Positions 24,067 through 32,221 of a DNA stretch of 39,299 nt are shown piece after piece. Source of the DNA: Chromobacterium piscinae (lineage in GTDB: Bacteria; Pseudomonadota; Gammaproteobacteria; Burkholderiales; Chromobacteriaceae); assembly GCF_021129175.1 (NCBI RefSeq), contig NZ_JAJOHV010000036.1, forward strand, positions 1 through 39,299. The letters run 5' to 3'. A program made the position numbers and the translations under genes. Numbering within the stretch: position 1 is the stretch's first letter; each line of letters opens with the position of its first letter. The notes beneath the pieces are model-generated. The model worked only from the letters and a program-made list of their open reading frames with translations, was not told where the DNA came from and searched no databases.

Positions 24067-24513
24067 ATGCCTATCAATATGGACCCTACCGTTTATCTCG
24101 CCGCCGCCGAGCGCCATTGCGCCGCGCGCGGCAGCAAGCTCACCGATCTGCGCCGCCAAGTGCTGGAGCTGGTGCTGAACCGCAGCGGCGTGGTCAAGGC
24201 CTACCATGTACTGGCCGACTTGCAGCAGCAGCGCGGTTCGGCCGCGCCGCCGACTGTCTACCGCGCGCTGGACTTCCTGGTGGAGCACGGCCTGTTGCAC
24301 AAGGTGGACGCGCTGAATGGCTTCATCGTCTGCGAGCATTTCGATTGCCAGCACGAGAGTCTGATCCTGGTGTGCGAACAATGCGGCCGCGTCAACGAAG
24401 TGGACGCCGCCAGCGGCCTGGCTCGGCTGCGCGAGATGGCGCAGGCCGCCGGCTTCGCGCTCAGCCCGCAAAACCTGGTGCTGGCCGGACGCTGCCAGTC
24501 CTGTGCAGCCTGA
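24067..24513 (+). CDS. zur: Zinc uptake regulator of the Fur family
   Basis: A 148-aa metal-dependent repressor. The winged helix is at about 20-85 (GSKLTDLRRQVLELVL, PPTVYRALDFLVEHGLLHKV). The metal sites include CEHFDCQHESLILVCEQCG, with the structural-zinc pair C103/C106, and a second pair C143/C146 (CQSC), which is the Zur/Fur four-Cys arrangement. Gene order with the zinc importer and the Zur box before it separate it from Fur and PerR. The start could be 24067 or the Met at 24079; neither has a strong ribosome binding site. The next gene begins 12 bp after the stop. Confidence 0.94.
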   Translation: MPINMDPTVYLAAAERHCAARGSKLTDLRRQVLELVLNRSGVVKAYHVLADLQQQRGSAAPPTVYRALDFLVEHGLLHKVDALNGFIVCEHFDCQHESLILVCEQCGRVNEVDAASGLARLREMAQAAGFALSPQNLVLAGRCQSCAA

Positions 24514-24525
24514 ATCTGAAAAATC

Positions 24526-25443
24526 ATGAACAAGACCAAAGTTAATCTGTTTACCGGCTTTCTGGGCGTAGGCAAGACCACCGCGCTGCGCCATCTGATC
24601 GCCAACCGCCCGCAGAATGAGAAGTGGGCAGTGATCGTCAACGAATTCGGCGAAGTGGGCATAGACGGCGCCGCCTTGCTCAACGACGAGCTGGCGGTGG
24701 CCGAGATCGCCGGCGGCTGCCTGTGCTGTGTCGCTGGTCCACAGATGACCGCCACCGTGGCCACGCTGCTGCGCCGCGAGAAGCCCGACCGCCTGCTGAT
24801 CGAGGCCAGCGGCCTGGCCCACGCCGCCGGCGTCATCGACGAATTGCGCGCCAAGCCCTTGGGCGAGGCGCTGGAAGTGGCCGCGGTGCTGACGCTGGTG
24901 GACCCGCGCCAGTTCATCCTGCCCGATTACCACCGCCAGCCCTTGTATCGCGACCAGATCTCGATCGCCGACGTGCTGGTGGCCAACAAGATAGACACCG
25001 CCGACATCCCGACCATGGAAGCCTTCCGCGCGCAGGCGGCGGCGCTGTTTCCGCCCAAGTCGCTGGTCGGCGAGGTGCGCGACGGCCAACTGGATGTCGC
25101 CTGGCTGGACGCCGAGCTGGCGGCCAAGCCGCGCTACCGTCCGGCGGCGCTGCCTGATAACACAAGCGCGTGGCAATCGGCCGGCTGGACCTTCGAGCCG
25201 GAACTGAATTTCGACGGCGAGCGGCTGACGCGGCTGTTCGACGACCTGCCCGCCAAAGTGCCGGGCCTGGTGCGCGCCAAGGGCGTGTTCCGCGTGCTGG
25301 ACAGTTGGGTGTGGCTGAACTGGGCGGCCGGGCAGTGGGGCGCCGCCCAGGTGTCCTGGCGCCGCGACAGCCGCTTCGAGCTGATTGCGCCGGAATTCGA
25401 CGCCGCCGCGGTGGAAGCCTGGCTGAAGGAGTGCCTGGAATGA
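24526..25443 (+). CDS. zigA: COG0523 zinc-chaperone GTPase (ZigA/CobW-like)
   Basis: A 305-aa G3E-family GTPase. Landmarks: Walker A GFLGVGKTT (11-19), the switch region VNEFGEVGIDGA, the metal-binding motif GGCLCC (63-68) that defines COG0523 metallochaperones, EASGLAHAAGV, and NKID for guanine recognition (about 152-155). The C-terminal CobW_C domain follows. In zinc-starved bacteria Zur-controlled COG0523 proteins are thought to deliver zinc to client enzymes. Being in the zur-znu operon supports that use. Its stop overlaps the start of the small His-rich gene (ATGA). Confidence 0.92.
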   Translation: MNKTKVNLFTGFLGVGKTTALRHLIANRPQNEKWAVIVNEFGEVGIDGAALLNDELAVAEIAGGCLCCVAGPQMTATVATLLRREKPDRLLIEASGLAHAAGVIDELRAKPLGEALEVAAVLTLVDPRQFILPDYHRQPLYRDQISIADVLVANKIDTADIPTMEAFRAQAAALFPPKSLVGEVRDGQLDVAWLDAELAAKPRYRPAALPDNTSAWQSAGWTFEPELNFDGERLTRLFDDLPAKVPGLVRAKGVFRVLDSWVWLNWAAGQWGAAQVSWRRDSRFELIAPEFDAAAVEAWLKECLE

Positions 25444-25625
25444 GCGAACCGCATTCGCACGATCACGGCCACGCGCACGCGCCGCACCGCCATGTGACCG
25501 CCGCCAACCTGCGCCCGCCGCTGAGCCTGCTGGCCATGTCCGCCGTTCAGCGCGTCGCGCTGACGCTGCTGCCGCTGGCCGGTCTGTGGCTGCTGGTGTG
25601 GTGGGCGTTGAGGGAGCTGGCATGA
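25440..25625 (+). CDS. 61-aa His-rich single-helix membrane microprotein in the zinc operon
   Basis: A 61-aa protein that I cannot match to a named family. Residues 1-18 carry seven His in a near-alternating pattern (MSEPHSHDHGHAHAPHRH), suited to binding zinc. About residues 37-57 form one hydrophobic helix (VQRVALTLLPLAGLWLLVWW). Its ATG overlaps the zigA stop by 4 nt and its stop overlaps the znuC start by 4 nt, so it is embedded between two translated genes. It has no signal cleavage site. By the positive-inside rule (Arg38 before and Arg58 after the helix) topology is uncertain. A role as a membrane-anchored zinc buffer or as an accessory subunit handing zinc between ZnuBC and ZigA is inference. 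Confidence 0.82.
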   Translation: MSEPHSHDHGHAHAPHRHVTAANLRPPLSLLAMSAVQRVALTLLPLAGLWLLVWWALRELA

Positions 25626-26365
25626 GCATCATCCTGAACAACCTGACGGTGTCCTACCAGCGCCATCCGGCGGTGCACCACATCAGCGGCCGCTTCGCTG
25701 ACGGCGACGCGACCGCGATTTTCGGGCCCAACGGCGCCGGGAAAAGCACCTTGCTGAAGGCGATGATAGGCGCGCTGACGCCGGATTCCGGCAGCGTGGA
25801 CCTGAACGGCCACCGCCGCAGCGACATCGCCTACCTGCCGCAGCAGGCCGAGATAGACCGCAGCATGCCGGTCAGCGTGCTGGAGTTGGTCGGCACCGGC
25901 CTGTGGCACAAGAGCGGCCCCTTCGGCCGGGTGGGGCGCGATGGCATGGCCCGCGCGATCGAGGCGCTGGAGCAGGTGGGACTGGCCGACTTCGCGCTGA
26001 GGCCGATCGCCGCGTTGTCCAGCGGCCAGTTCCAGCGCGTGCTGTTCGCCCGCATCCTGGTGCAGGACGCCAAGCTGATCCTGCTGGACGAGCCCTTCAA
26101 CGCGGTGGACGCCAAAACCACCGAAGATCTGCTGGGCCTGGTGGCGCAGTGGCGGCGCGAAAAGCGTACCGTGATCGCGGTGCTGCACGACGCGCTGCAG
26201 GTGAGGGCGCATTTTCCGCACACGCTGCTGATGGCGCGCGAAGTGATCGCCTGGGGCGACAGCGCCACGGTATTGAACGATGACAATCTGCGGCGCGCGG
26301 TGGACACCGCCGCCCATTGGCAGTCGCAGGCCCCGGTTTGCGGCCTGGATGGAGCGAGAGCCTGA
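25622..26365 (+). CDS. znuC: Zinc ABC transporter ATP-binding protein
   Basis: A 247-aa ABC ATPase. Walker A GPNGAGKST, Q-loop YLPQQAEID, signature ALSSGQFQRVLFARIL (LSSGQ in place of LSGGQ), Walker B LILLDEPFNAVD and the switch His in VLHDALQ. It energises zinc import through ZnuB. The ATG at 25622 overlaps the stop of the 61-aa gene by 4 nt, and its own stop shares one base with the znuB start. It lacks the long C-terminal extension of some ZnuC proteins. Confidence 0.94.
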   Translation: MSIILNNLTVSYQRHPAVHHISGRFADGDATAIFGPNGAGKSTLLKAMIGALTPDSGSVDLNGHRRSDIAYLPQQAEIDRSMPVSVLELVGTGLWHKSGPFGRVGRDGMARAIEALEQVGLADFALRPIAALSSGQFQRVLFARILVQDAKLILLDEPFNAVDAKTTEDLLGLVAQWRREKRTVIAVLHDALQVRAHFPHTLLMAREVIAWGDSATVLNDDNLRRAVDTAAHWQSQAPVCGLDGARA

Positions 26366-27240
26366 TGCAACATTTGTACGATCTTCTGGTGTCGCCCTTC
26401 GTCGAATTCGCCTTCATGCGCCGCGCCTTGGCCGGCTGCTTGGCCTTGGCGCTGGGCTCGGGCCCGATCGGCCTGTTCCTGGTGATGCGGCGGATGAGCC
26501 TGATGGGCGACGCGATGAGCCATGCGGTGCTGCCGGGCGCTGCGGTCGGCTTCATGTTCGCCGGCCTCAGCCTGCCGGCGATGAGCCTGGGCGGCTTCGT
26601 CGCCGGCGTGCTGGTGGCGCTGCTGGCGGGCCTCGCCACCCGCTTCACCAGCATCAAGGAGGACGCCAGCTTCGCGGCTTTCTACCTGCTGTCGCTGTCG
26701 CTGGGCGTGCTGCTGGTGTCAAAAGGCGGCAGCAATGTCGACCTGATGCACATCCTGTTCGGCTCGGTGCTGGCGGTGGACGACGCCGCGCTGTACCTGG
26801 TGTCCGGCGTGGCCACGGTGACGCTGCTGACGCTGGCCGTCATCTACCGGCCGCTGCTGCTGGAGAGCCTGGACCCGGTCTACCTGCGCGCGGTGGGCGC
26901 GCGCGGCGCCTGGTGGCATCTGCTGTTCCTGATGCTGGTGGTGCTGAACCTAGTGGCCGGTTTCCAGTCGCTGGGCACGCTGATGGCGGTCGGCCTGATG
27001 ATGTTGCCGGCAATCACCTCGCGGCTGTGGACCGAGCGCATCGAGGCCATGCTGGCGTTGGCGGTTGGCATCGCCTTCTTCAGCGGCCTGGGCGGCTTGC
27101 TGTTGTCTTATCACTTCGAACTGCCATCCGGCCCCGCCATCATCCTGCTGGCCGGCCTGGTCTATCTGTTGTCCCTGTTGTTCGCGCCGGTGGGCGGGGC
27201 TTTGCCGCGCTATATCCGCGCGCGCCACCTTGAATCGTAA
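26365..27240 (+). CDS. znuB: Zinc ABC transporter permease
   Basis: A 291-aa inner-membrane permease of the ABC-3 family with about eight membrane helices. Family sequences are MRRMSLMGDAMSHAVLPGAAVGF near residues 35-57 (shown in parts), GSVLAVDD, and MAVGLMMLPAITSRLW (about 208-223). Start: ATG at 26365, TGATG junction with znuC. It forms the channel for zinc delivered by ZnuA. Polytopic hydrophobic character runs through nearly the whole length. Confidence 0.93.
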   Translation: MQHLYDLLVSPFVEFAFMRRALAGCLALALGSGPIGLFLVMRRMSLMGDAMSHAVLPGAAVGFMFAGLSLPAMSLGGFVAGVLVALLAGLATRFTSIKEDASFAAFYLLSLSLGVLLVSKGGSNVDLMHILFGSVLAVDDAALYLVSGVATVTLLTLAVIYRPLLLESLDPVYLRAVGARGAWWHLLFLMLVVLNLVAGFQSLGTLMAVGLMMLPAITSRLWTERIEAMLALAVGIAFFSGLGGLLLSYHFELPSGPAIILLAGLVYLLSLLFAPVGGALPRYIRARHLES

Positions 27241-27256
27241 GAGTGAGGAAACACGC

Positions 27257-28153
27257 ATGAAGAAGACTTTAGCCGCCTTGCTGCTGCTGGGCATGCCGGC
27301 GCTGGCCTTGGCCAAGGTGCCGGTAGTGGCCAGTTTCAGCATCATTGCCGACATGACCCGCGAGATCGGCGGCGACCGCGTCGACGTGGTGTCGCTGGTG
27401 GGGCCGGACCAGGACGCGCACGTGTTCCAGCCGTCGCCGGCCGACATCAAGAAGGTATCCGCCGCCAAGGTGCTGGTGACCAACGGCCTGGGGCTGGAAG
27501 GCTGGATGACCCGTCTCGATAAAGCGGCCAATTTCCGCGGCGCGGTCGTAGTGGCGTCCAAGGGCATCAAGACCCGGCAGGCGCCGGAAGAGGAGCATGC
27601 CGACGAGGACCACGGCCATGACCATGGCGACGTCGATCCGCACGCCTGGCACGATCCGGCGCGGGTGCAGACCTATATCAAGAACATCAGCGCCGGCCTG
27701 ATCCAGGCCGATCCGGCAGGCAAGGCCGAGTACCAGCGCCGCGCGGCCGACTACGCCGCCAAGGTGAAGGCGGTGGACGACTGGGCGAAGCAGCAGTTCG
27801 CCGCGGTGCCGGTCGCCAAACGCAAAATCCTGACCTCGCATGACGCCTTTGGCTATCTGGGCGAGCGCTATCAGCTGAAGGTGCTGGCGATCCAGGGCGT
27901 CAGCACCGAGTCCGAGGCCTCGGCCAAGGGCGTCGCGCAATTGACGCGGCAGGTGAGGAAAGAGGGCGTGAAGGCGATCTTCATGGAAAACATGAGCGAC
28001 GCCCGCCTGCTGAAGCAGCTGTCCACCGAGGCCAAGGTCCAGATCGGCGGCAAGCTGTACGCCGACGCGCTGTCCGGCCCGAGCGGCCCGGCCGCCAGCT
28101 ATCTGCAGCTGATGCGCTACAACGTCGACACCATCGTCAAATCATTCCGCTGA
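27257..28153 (+). CDS. znuA: Periplasmic zinc-binding protein
   Basis: A 298-aa A-1 cluster solute-binding protein. Signal peptide MKKTLAALLLLGMPALALA; mature start KVPVVASFSIIADMTREIGG. Metal-site residues: His in DQDAHVFQPSPADIK, the VDPHAWHDPA block, His in TSHDAFGYLG and the late Asp in YADALSGPSG. Between them is the acidic His-rich loop EEEHADEDHGHDHGD (about 112-126), characteristic of zinc rather than manganese binders. The start follows AGTGAGGAA at 27241. It closes the operon; the stop overlaps by 17 bp the end of the convergent membrane protein gene. Confidence 0.94.
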   Translation: MKKTLAALLLLGMPALALAKVPVVASFSIIADMTREIGGDRVDVVSLVGPDQDAHVFQPSPADIKKVSAAKVLVTNGLGLEGWMTRLDKAANFRGAVVVASKGIKTRQAPEEEHADEDHGHDHGDVDPHAWHDPARVQTYIKNISAGLIQADPAGKAEYQRRAADYAAKVKAVDDWAKQQFAAVPVAKRKILTSHDAFGYLGERYQLKVLAIQGVSTESEASAKGVAQLTRQVRKEGVKAIFMENMSDARLLKQLSTEAKVQIGGKLYADALSGPSGPAASYLQLMRYNVDTIVKSFR

Positions 28154-28811
28154 CGAGCTGAGTCAGCTTCCAAAAGCCGATTCCCGCCACGCCCAGGCCG
28201 GCCGTCAGCCGCACTGGGCGTTTTTGCATCCAGCGGCGCAGGCCGTCGGCGAACACGCCCATCAGCAAGAGATTGGGCAAGGTACCCAGGCCGAAGGCCA
28301 GCATCATGCCGGCGCCGTTCCAGGCCGAGCCGCTGGCCAGAGCCGAGATCGACGCGCTGTACACCAGGCCGCAGGGCAGCCAGCCCCAGGCCGCGCCGAC
28401 CGCGACCGCGCCGCCGGCCGACCGCACCGGCAGCAGCCGTCCCACCAGTGGCTGAACCCGCCGCCAGACCGGTTGTCCCAACTTTTCCAGCGCGACGATG
28501 GCCTGGGCGAATCCCGCCAGATAGAGGCCCATCGCGATCAGCATCAGATCGGCCAGCGCGGCCAAGGCCATCTGCCAAGCGTGGGTGGAGGCCAGGCTGA
28601 GGCCGCCCGCCGCAAGTCCGCCCAGCAGCGCGCCGATCAGCGCGTAGCTGGCGATGCGTCCCAGATTGTAGCCGGCCAGCACCCGCCAGCGGGCGTAGCC
28701 TGACGGCTGATGCAGGGTGAGCGCGGCGACGATGCCGCCGCACATGCCGACGCAGTGCCCGCCGCCCAGCAGGCCGGCTAGGAACAAGATCCAGAAATTT
28801 GTCTCAATCAT
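28137..28811 (-). CDS. TauE/SafE (DsbD_2)-like membrane protein
   Basis: A 224-aa membrane protein with about six helices. It opens with FWILFLAGLLGGGHCVGMCGG, carrying the Cys pair of the DsbD_2 / 'sulfite exporter TauE/SafE' group, and a second conserved-type Cys in WGWLPCGLVYS (about 150-160). Members are associated with cytochrome oxidase assembly, copper or thiol handling; the exact role is not known. It is convergent with znuA and overlaps its last 17 bp. No terminator is seen between them. Confidence 0.85.
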   Translation of the reverse strand: MIETNFWILFLAGLLGGGHCVGMCGGIVAALTLHQPSGYARWRVLAGYNLGRIASYALIGALLGGLAAGGLSLASTHAWQMALAALADLMLIAMGLYLAGFAQAIVALEKLGQPVWRRVQPLVGRLLPVRSAGGAVAVGAAWGWLPCGLVYSASISALASGSAWNGAGMMLAFGLGTLPNLLLMGVFADGLRRWMQKRPVRLTAGLGVAGIGFWKLTQLVSGMI

Positions 28812-29165
28812 GCCGCAAGCGCTTCAGGAAAGCTCTATGGTAACAGAGGGCATGACGGAGCGGCTTGAACGCGCCGATTTGGCTTGACGACGGGGTTTGC
28901 GGCGGTTTGTTCGATTCTTTTTGGCATTGTTGAAACAGTCATTCTACAAAAAAGGTTGAAGATAATTGTTTCGCCTACTGGCCAAAAGTACAGTTTGCAA
29001 AGAAAATGGCGGTTTGGGCGAGACAAGAAGGGCGGCGCTGTCTACTAAGACGGACGCGGTCCAAGCCCGGAGCCAGGCTGGGATATGGGAGCGATTGCCG
29101 CGTAAGGCGGATCGATCCGGCCTGGGCTGCAATGAAAAGGAATGGGGATACATGAGGAACACAAT
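28812..29165. other. Non-coding gap between divergent membrane protein and enoyl-CoA hydratase genes
   Basis: This 354-bp stretch contains no convincing gene. It is more AT-rich around 28915-28990, where the divergent promoters probably lie. TTGGCA at 28921 with CTACAA 17 bp later is a possible weak plus-strand promoter. I see no FNR, Fur or Zur-like palindrome. Confidence 0.4.
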
Positions 29166-29951
29166 ATGGCCAGGTATCTGACACTTGAACGGCTGGGCAA
29201 ATCGGCCATCATCACGCTTTCCAACCTGCCTGCCAATCTGCTGACGACCGATGGCCTGAACGAGCTGACGGCGACGCTGCAGGCGTTGAATGCGGATGAC
29301 GATGTGCGTTCGGTGGTGATTACCGGCGCCGGCGACGCGTTTTTTTCCGCCGGAGCAGATTTGAAGCAGTTCGCCGCCGGCGACAAGGCCGCGGCGGATG
29401 TGGTGCTGCAGGCCTTCGCCAACGCGCTGCAGGCGATACGTGCCTATCGCGGCGTCACGGTGGCGGCCGTCAACGGCTTCGCGCTGGGCGGCGGCCTGGA
29501 GTGCGCGTTGGTGTGCGACTACATCATAGCCGAGCGCGGCTCCAAGCTGGGCCTGCCGGAAGCCAAGGTCGGCCTGATTCCCGCCGCGGGCGGCACCAAG
29601 ACGCTGGCCGACAAGGTGGGCGTGTCCTGGGCCAAGCGCATCATCCTGGGCGGCGAGGTGGTGTCGGCCGAGCAGGCGCTGAAGATAGGCCTGATCGAAG
29701 AGGTGGTGGATCAGGGCTTCGCCAAGATCGTCGCGGTCAGTCTGGCCAACAAGGTGGCGGGGCAGGGGCCGGTCGCGGTGGCCGCCGCGCGCAAGCTGAT
29801 CGAAGACAGCCCCAATCTCAATCTGGACGAGCATCTGAAGCGCGAGCGCGCTGCGACGCTGGGCCTGGTGGGCGGTTCGGAGCAACTGGAAGGCGTAGCC
29901 GCTTTTCTGGCCAAACGCGCGCCGGGCTGGGCGCAGGACGACGACGACTGA
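29166..29951 (+). CDS. Enoyl-CoA hydratase/isomerase family protein
   Basis: A 261-aa crotonase-fold enzyme acting on acyl-CoA thioesters. The oxyanion-hole blocks are FSAGADLKQF (about 59-68) and VNGFALGGGLECALVCDY (about 102-119); GLPEAKVGLIPAAGGT holds the Glu that is catalytic in hydratases. It ends with an acidic tail, AQDDDD. Hydration in fatty acid oxidation is the likely role, but isomerase activity cannot be excluded. The ATG at 29166 has GAGGAA 6 nt before it, better than the ATG at 29142. Confidence 0.92.
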   Translation: MARYLTLERLGKSAIITLSNLPANLLTTDGLNELTATLQALNADDDVRSVVITGAGDAFFSAGADLKQFAAGDKAAADVVLQAFANALQAIRAYRGVTVAAVNGFALGGGLECALVCDYIIAERGSKLGLPEAKVGLIPAAGGTKTLADKVGVSWAKRIILGGEVVSAEQALKIGLIEEVVDQGFAKIVAVSLANKVAGQGPVAVAAARKLIEDSPNLNLDEHLKRERAATLGLVGGSEQLEGVAAFLAKRAPGWAQDDDD

Positions 29952-29983
29952 GCCGTCGCCGCTTTGCGAGCCGATATGACGAC

Positions 29984-30024
29984 AGCCGCCTGCGCGCAAG
30001 TTTTGCCGCCGGCGGCTTTGTTTT
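29984..30024 (+). terminator. Possible terminator after the enoyl-CoA hydratase gene
   Basis: AGCCGCC (29984-29990) and GGCGGCT (30011-30017) form a 7-bp stem with a 20-nt loop, followed by TTGTTTT. The long loop makes this tentative. Confidence 0.45.
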
Positions 30025-30105
30025 GGCGGCGTCGGCCATGTTAGCCTAGTCGTCATTTGGCATATTCGGCCGCAGACGCCTGTGGCCGGCATCGCAGGGG
30101 AGAGC

Positions 30106-30999
30106 ATGGAAATCTACCAGTTGCGCACCTTTGTCACCGTGGCCCAGCAAGGCCACCTGACGCAGGCGGCCGAGTTGCTGCATCTGTCGCAGCCGGCTGT
30201 GACCGCGCAGATCAAGGCCCTGGAGGAAGAAGTGGGCATGCAGTTGTTCGAGCGCAGCGCCGGCGGCGTCAGCCTGACCCGGGCTGGCCAGGAATTGCTG
30301 CCGCAGGCGCAGGGCGTGCTGGCCGCCGCGCGCGACATCATCAACCACGCCAAGCAGCTGAAGGGGCAGCTGTCGGGACAGGCGCGCATCGGCGTGACGC
30401 TGATGCCGGACATCCTGAAGCTGGGGCCATGGGTGGCGGCGCTGGCGGACGCCCACCCGCTGCTGGAGGTGAAGCTCACTCATGGCGTATCGGTGGATGT
30501 GCTGAACCTGGTGCGCAAGAAGGAGCTGGACGCGGGCTTCTATCTGGGCAAGAACCCCTATATGAACGTCAGCACCGTGCCTTTGCGGATGCTGAATTTC
30601 CGCGTCGCCTTGCCTCCGGCCTGGGCGGGGCAGGCGGCGGAAGGGCGACTGAAAGAGCTGGGCAAGCTGCCCTGGGTCGGCATCTCGCAGTTTTCCAGCT
30701 TGTCCAAGATCACCGCAGAGTTGTGGCGGGAACTCAATATCTCTCCTAAAAAGGTGGCGGAGAGCGATCACTTGTCTGTAATACTGGAGCTGGTGGCCGC
30801 GGGCGTGGGCGCGGCCCTGGTGCGCGAGGAAGACGCGCTGGCCTGTGAGGCCGCCGGGCGCGTCCGGCTGGTGCCTGATCTGCGCAAGAGCGCCGAGCTG
30901 CAGTTTGTCTATCCGGCCGACCGGACCGGCGATCCGGTGCTGGAAACCTTGTTGCGCGAGTTGCTGGCGGTCTGGGAGCTTCCCTGTCCGCAAACGTGA
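30106..30999 (+). CDS. LysR-family transcriptional regulator
   Basis: A 297-aa LysR-type regulator. The N-terminal winged helix is clear: IYQLRTFVTVAQQGHLTQAA, then LHLSQPAVTAQIKALEEEVG and LFERSAGGVSLTRAG (about residues 1-62). A linker helix and the periplasmic-binding-like effector domain (about 92-290) follow. The target is unknown; LysR regulators usually act on a divergent gene, but here the upstream gene points the same way. Start ATG at 30106 follows GGGGAGAGC. Confidence 0.94.
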   Translation: MEIYQLRTFVTVAQQGHLTQAAELLHLSQPAVTAQIKALEEEVGMQLFERSAGGVSLTRAGQELLPQAQGVLAAARDIINHAKQLKGQLSGQARIGVTLMPDILKLGPWVAALADAHPLLEVKLTHGVSVDVLNLVRKKELDAGFYLGKNPYMNVSTVPLRMLNFRVALPPAWAGQAAEGRLKELGKLPWVGISQFSSLSKITAELWRELNISPKKVAESDHLSVILELVAAGVGAALVREEDALACEAAGRVRLVPDLRKSAELQFVYPADRTGDPVLETLLRELLAVWELPCPQT

Positions 31000-31036
31000 G
31001 TCCGGGCGCGAGAGCGTCGTCGAATGAGGAGGCTGC

Positions 31037-31492
31037 ATGGCCAGCTGGATAGTCGGAGCGATGGAAACATATTGCGGCGCGGTGGAGCAGGGGCAGCGCC
31101 GCTGGCTGGATGCTCAGCAGGAGGCGTGCAGCTGTTGGCTGTCGTCGATCACGCCGAGCTTCGCCTTGTCGGAAGGGGAGATGGAGCGGCGGATCGATGG
31201 AGGTCTGCTGGCGGGCGCCTCGATATGGCAGGCCCAGGCTGATATCCAGCGTGGATTGATGCTGGCCGCCGAGAGGCTGTGGACCGAGATGGGACGCAGC
31301 ATCGCGCGGCAGCTGCCCGATGACGGGGCGGCGCCGATCGCGGCGGTGCGCCAGGCGCTGGAGGTGGGCTGCGTTTCCGGCGCGGCCTTGTCCACCGCGT
31401 CGCGGCAGGCTGGACATTTCGCCGCCACCAATTTTTCCGGCATTCCGCTGAAGGCCACGCGCGAGGTACGGCGGGTGTGGTTCAAGAAGTAA
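31037..31492 (+). CDS. Helical protein of unknown function, weakly phasin-like
   Basis: A 151-aa protein I do not recognise with confidence. It is predicted almost all alpha-helical, without signal peptide or membrane helix, and opens WIVGAMETYCGAVEQGQRRWL. Alternating amphipathic helices with many Ala, Gln and Trp (SIWQAQADIQRGLMLAAERLW) and the Ala-rich stretch ASRQAGHFAATNF recall phasins, the proteins coating polyhydroxyalkanoate granules. The similarity is only in style. It starts 37 bp after the LysR stop, preceded by GAGGAGGC, and ends before a terminator. Confidence 0.65.
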   Translation: MASWIVGAMETYCGAVEQGQRRWLDAQQEACSCWLSSITPSFALSEGEMERRIDGGLLAGASIWQAQADIQRGLMLAAERLWTEMGRSIARQLPDDGAAPIAAVRQALEVGCVSGAALSTASRQAGHFAATNFSGIPLKATREVRRVWFKK

Positions 31493-31575
31493 GCTGTGGA
31501 GGGTAATGGGTCTGGCTGTGACGGTATGTCAAAGCTTGATTGAGATTGGGTTCTGAGTGTTCAGAGTGGTGTGCT

Positions 31576-31599
31576 GCCCGGCTTAGGCCGGGCTTTTTT
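31576..31599 (+). terminator. Intrinsic terminator before the low-GC cassette
   Basis: GCCCGGC-TTAG-GCCGGGC followed by T6. It ends the LysR/helical-protein unit and marks the left edge of the AT-rich segment. Confidence 0.92.
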
Positions 31600-31618
31600 G
31601 TATGCCCACTTTTGTCTG

Positions 31619-31646
31619 TTGACATTTTCAAGCAGTAGATTACTAT
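31619..31646 (+). promoter_or_regulatory. Sigma-70 type promoter of the low-GC cassette
   Basis: A consensus -35, TTGACA (31619-31624), then 16 bp and TACTAT (31641-31646). It lies in the first bases of the AT-rich segment and 69 bp before the first cassette gene. It is one of the clearest promoter-like sequences in the window. Confidence 0.6.
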
Positions 31647-31714
31647 TGAAAATGCTTTTGGCATTTTTAAATGGCAGTTCTATTGTTTATCGTTGCTTAT
31701 GGATAGGAGATATG

Positions 31715-32212
31715 ATGTCAGTTATTGATGCGCTGAATCTGAAGAATAGTGATAATTACAATAGGCTGGATAGTGGATCGGGTAAAATTGGGCAGAGAAC
31801 TATTGAGCTTGGTAATTCAGTTATTGCTGTTAATAGTATCGGGACCATGCGAGTTATCGAGGGAAGTAAAAATCATGGCTTGACTATTTTAGGAGTGATG
31901 ATTTTATTTGTGGGGCTGATGTCGTGGGGTGCAAGTCATATGCTTGCGTTCTTGTTTTTTATTGTCGGCGGTGTAGTTCTGTATCTTGGAATTAATCAAA
32001 AGGTGGAGCTTTGTTTGTCTATTGGAACTTGTGATGGTCGCTCGACAGCGATAGTTTCTAAAAATCGTGACTTTTTGATCGGATTGAAAAGCTTCATTCA
32101 AAATAAAATTGATACTGGTAGCTTGAGCGTTGCGAATATTAATATTAGCAATAGCACGCTTGAGGGAAATATTGCCATTGGTGAAGGCGCGAGTGCGGTT
32201 CTGCAGTCATAG
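31715..32212 (+). CDS. Two-helix membrane protein of the low-GC cassette (DUF6232-like)
   Basis: A 165-aa protein. Residues 1-50 are soluble (strand-rich, GNSVIAVNSIGTMRVIEG), followed by two closely spaced membrane helices (about 54-72 and 75-92) and a second strand-rich part (VELCLSIGTCDGRSTAIVSK), a layout like DUF6232 proteins. The C-terminal tail has ISNSTLEGNIAIGEGASAV (about 144-162), a motif repeated near the start of the next protein. Codon use is AT-rich (local GC about 33-47%), unlike its neighbours, suggesting horizontal acquisition. The ATG at 31715 is preferred to the one at 31712, because AGGAG at 31705-31709 is then 5 nt away. Function unknown; a role in a defence or conflict cassette is speculation. 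Confidence 0.72.
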   Translation: MSVIDALNLKNSDNYNRLDSGSGKIGQRTIELGNSVIAVNSIGTMRVIEGSKNHGLTILGVMILFVGLMSWGASHMLAFLFFIVGGVVLYLGINQKVELCLSIGTCDGRSTAIVSKNRDFLIGLKSFIQNKIDTGSLSVANINISNSTLEGNIAIGEGASAVLQS

Positions 32213-32221
32213 GGGGGAACT

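Noticed and set aside
28153-28160. A terminator between znuA and the TauE/SafE-like gene
   Set aside because: The two genes overlap tail to tail and I see no hairpin with a T tract in either coding end.
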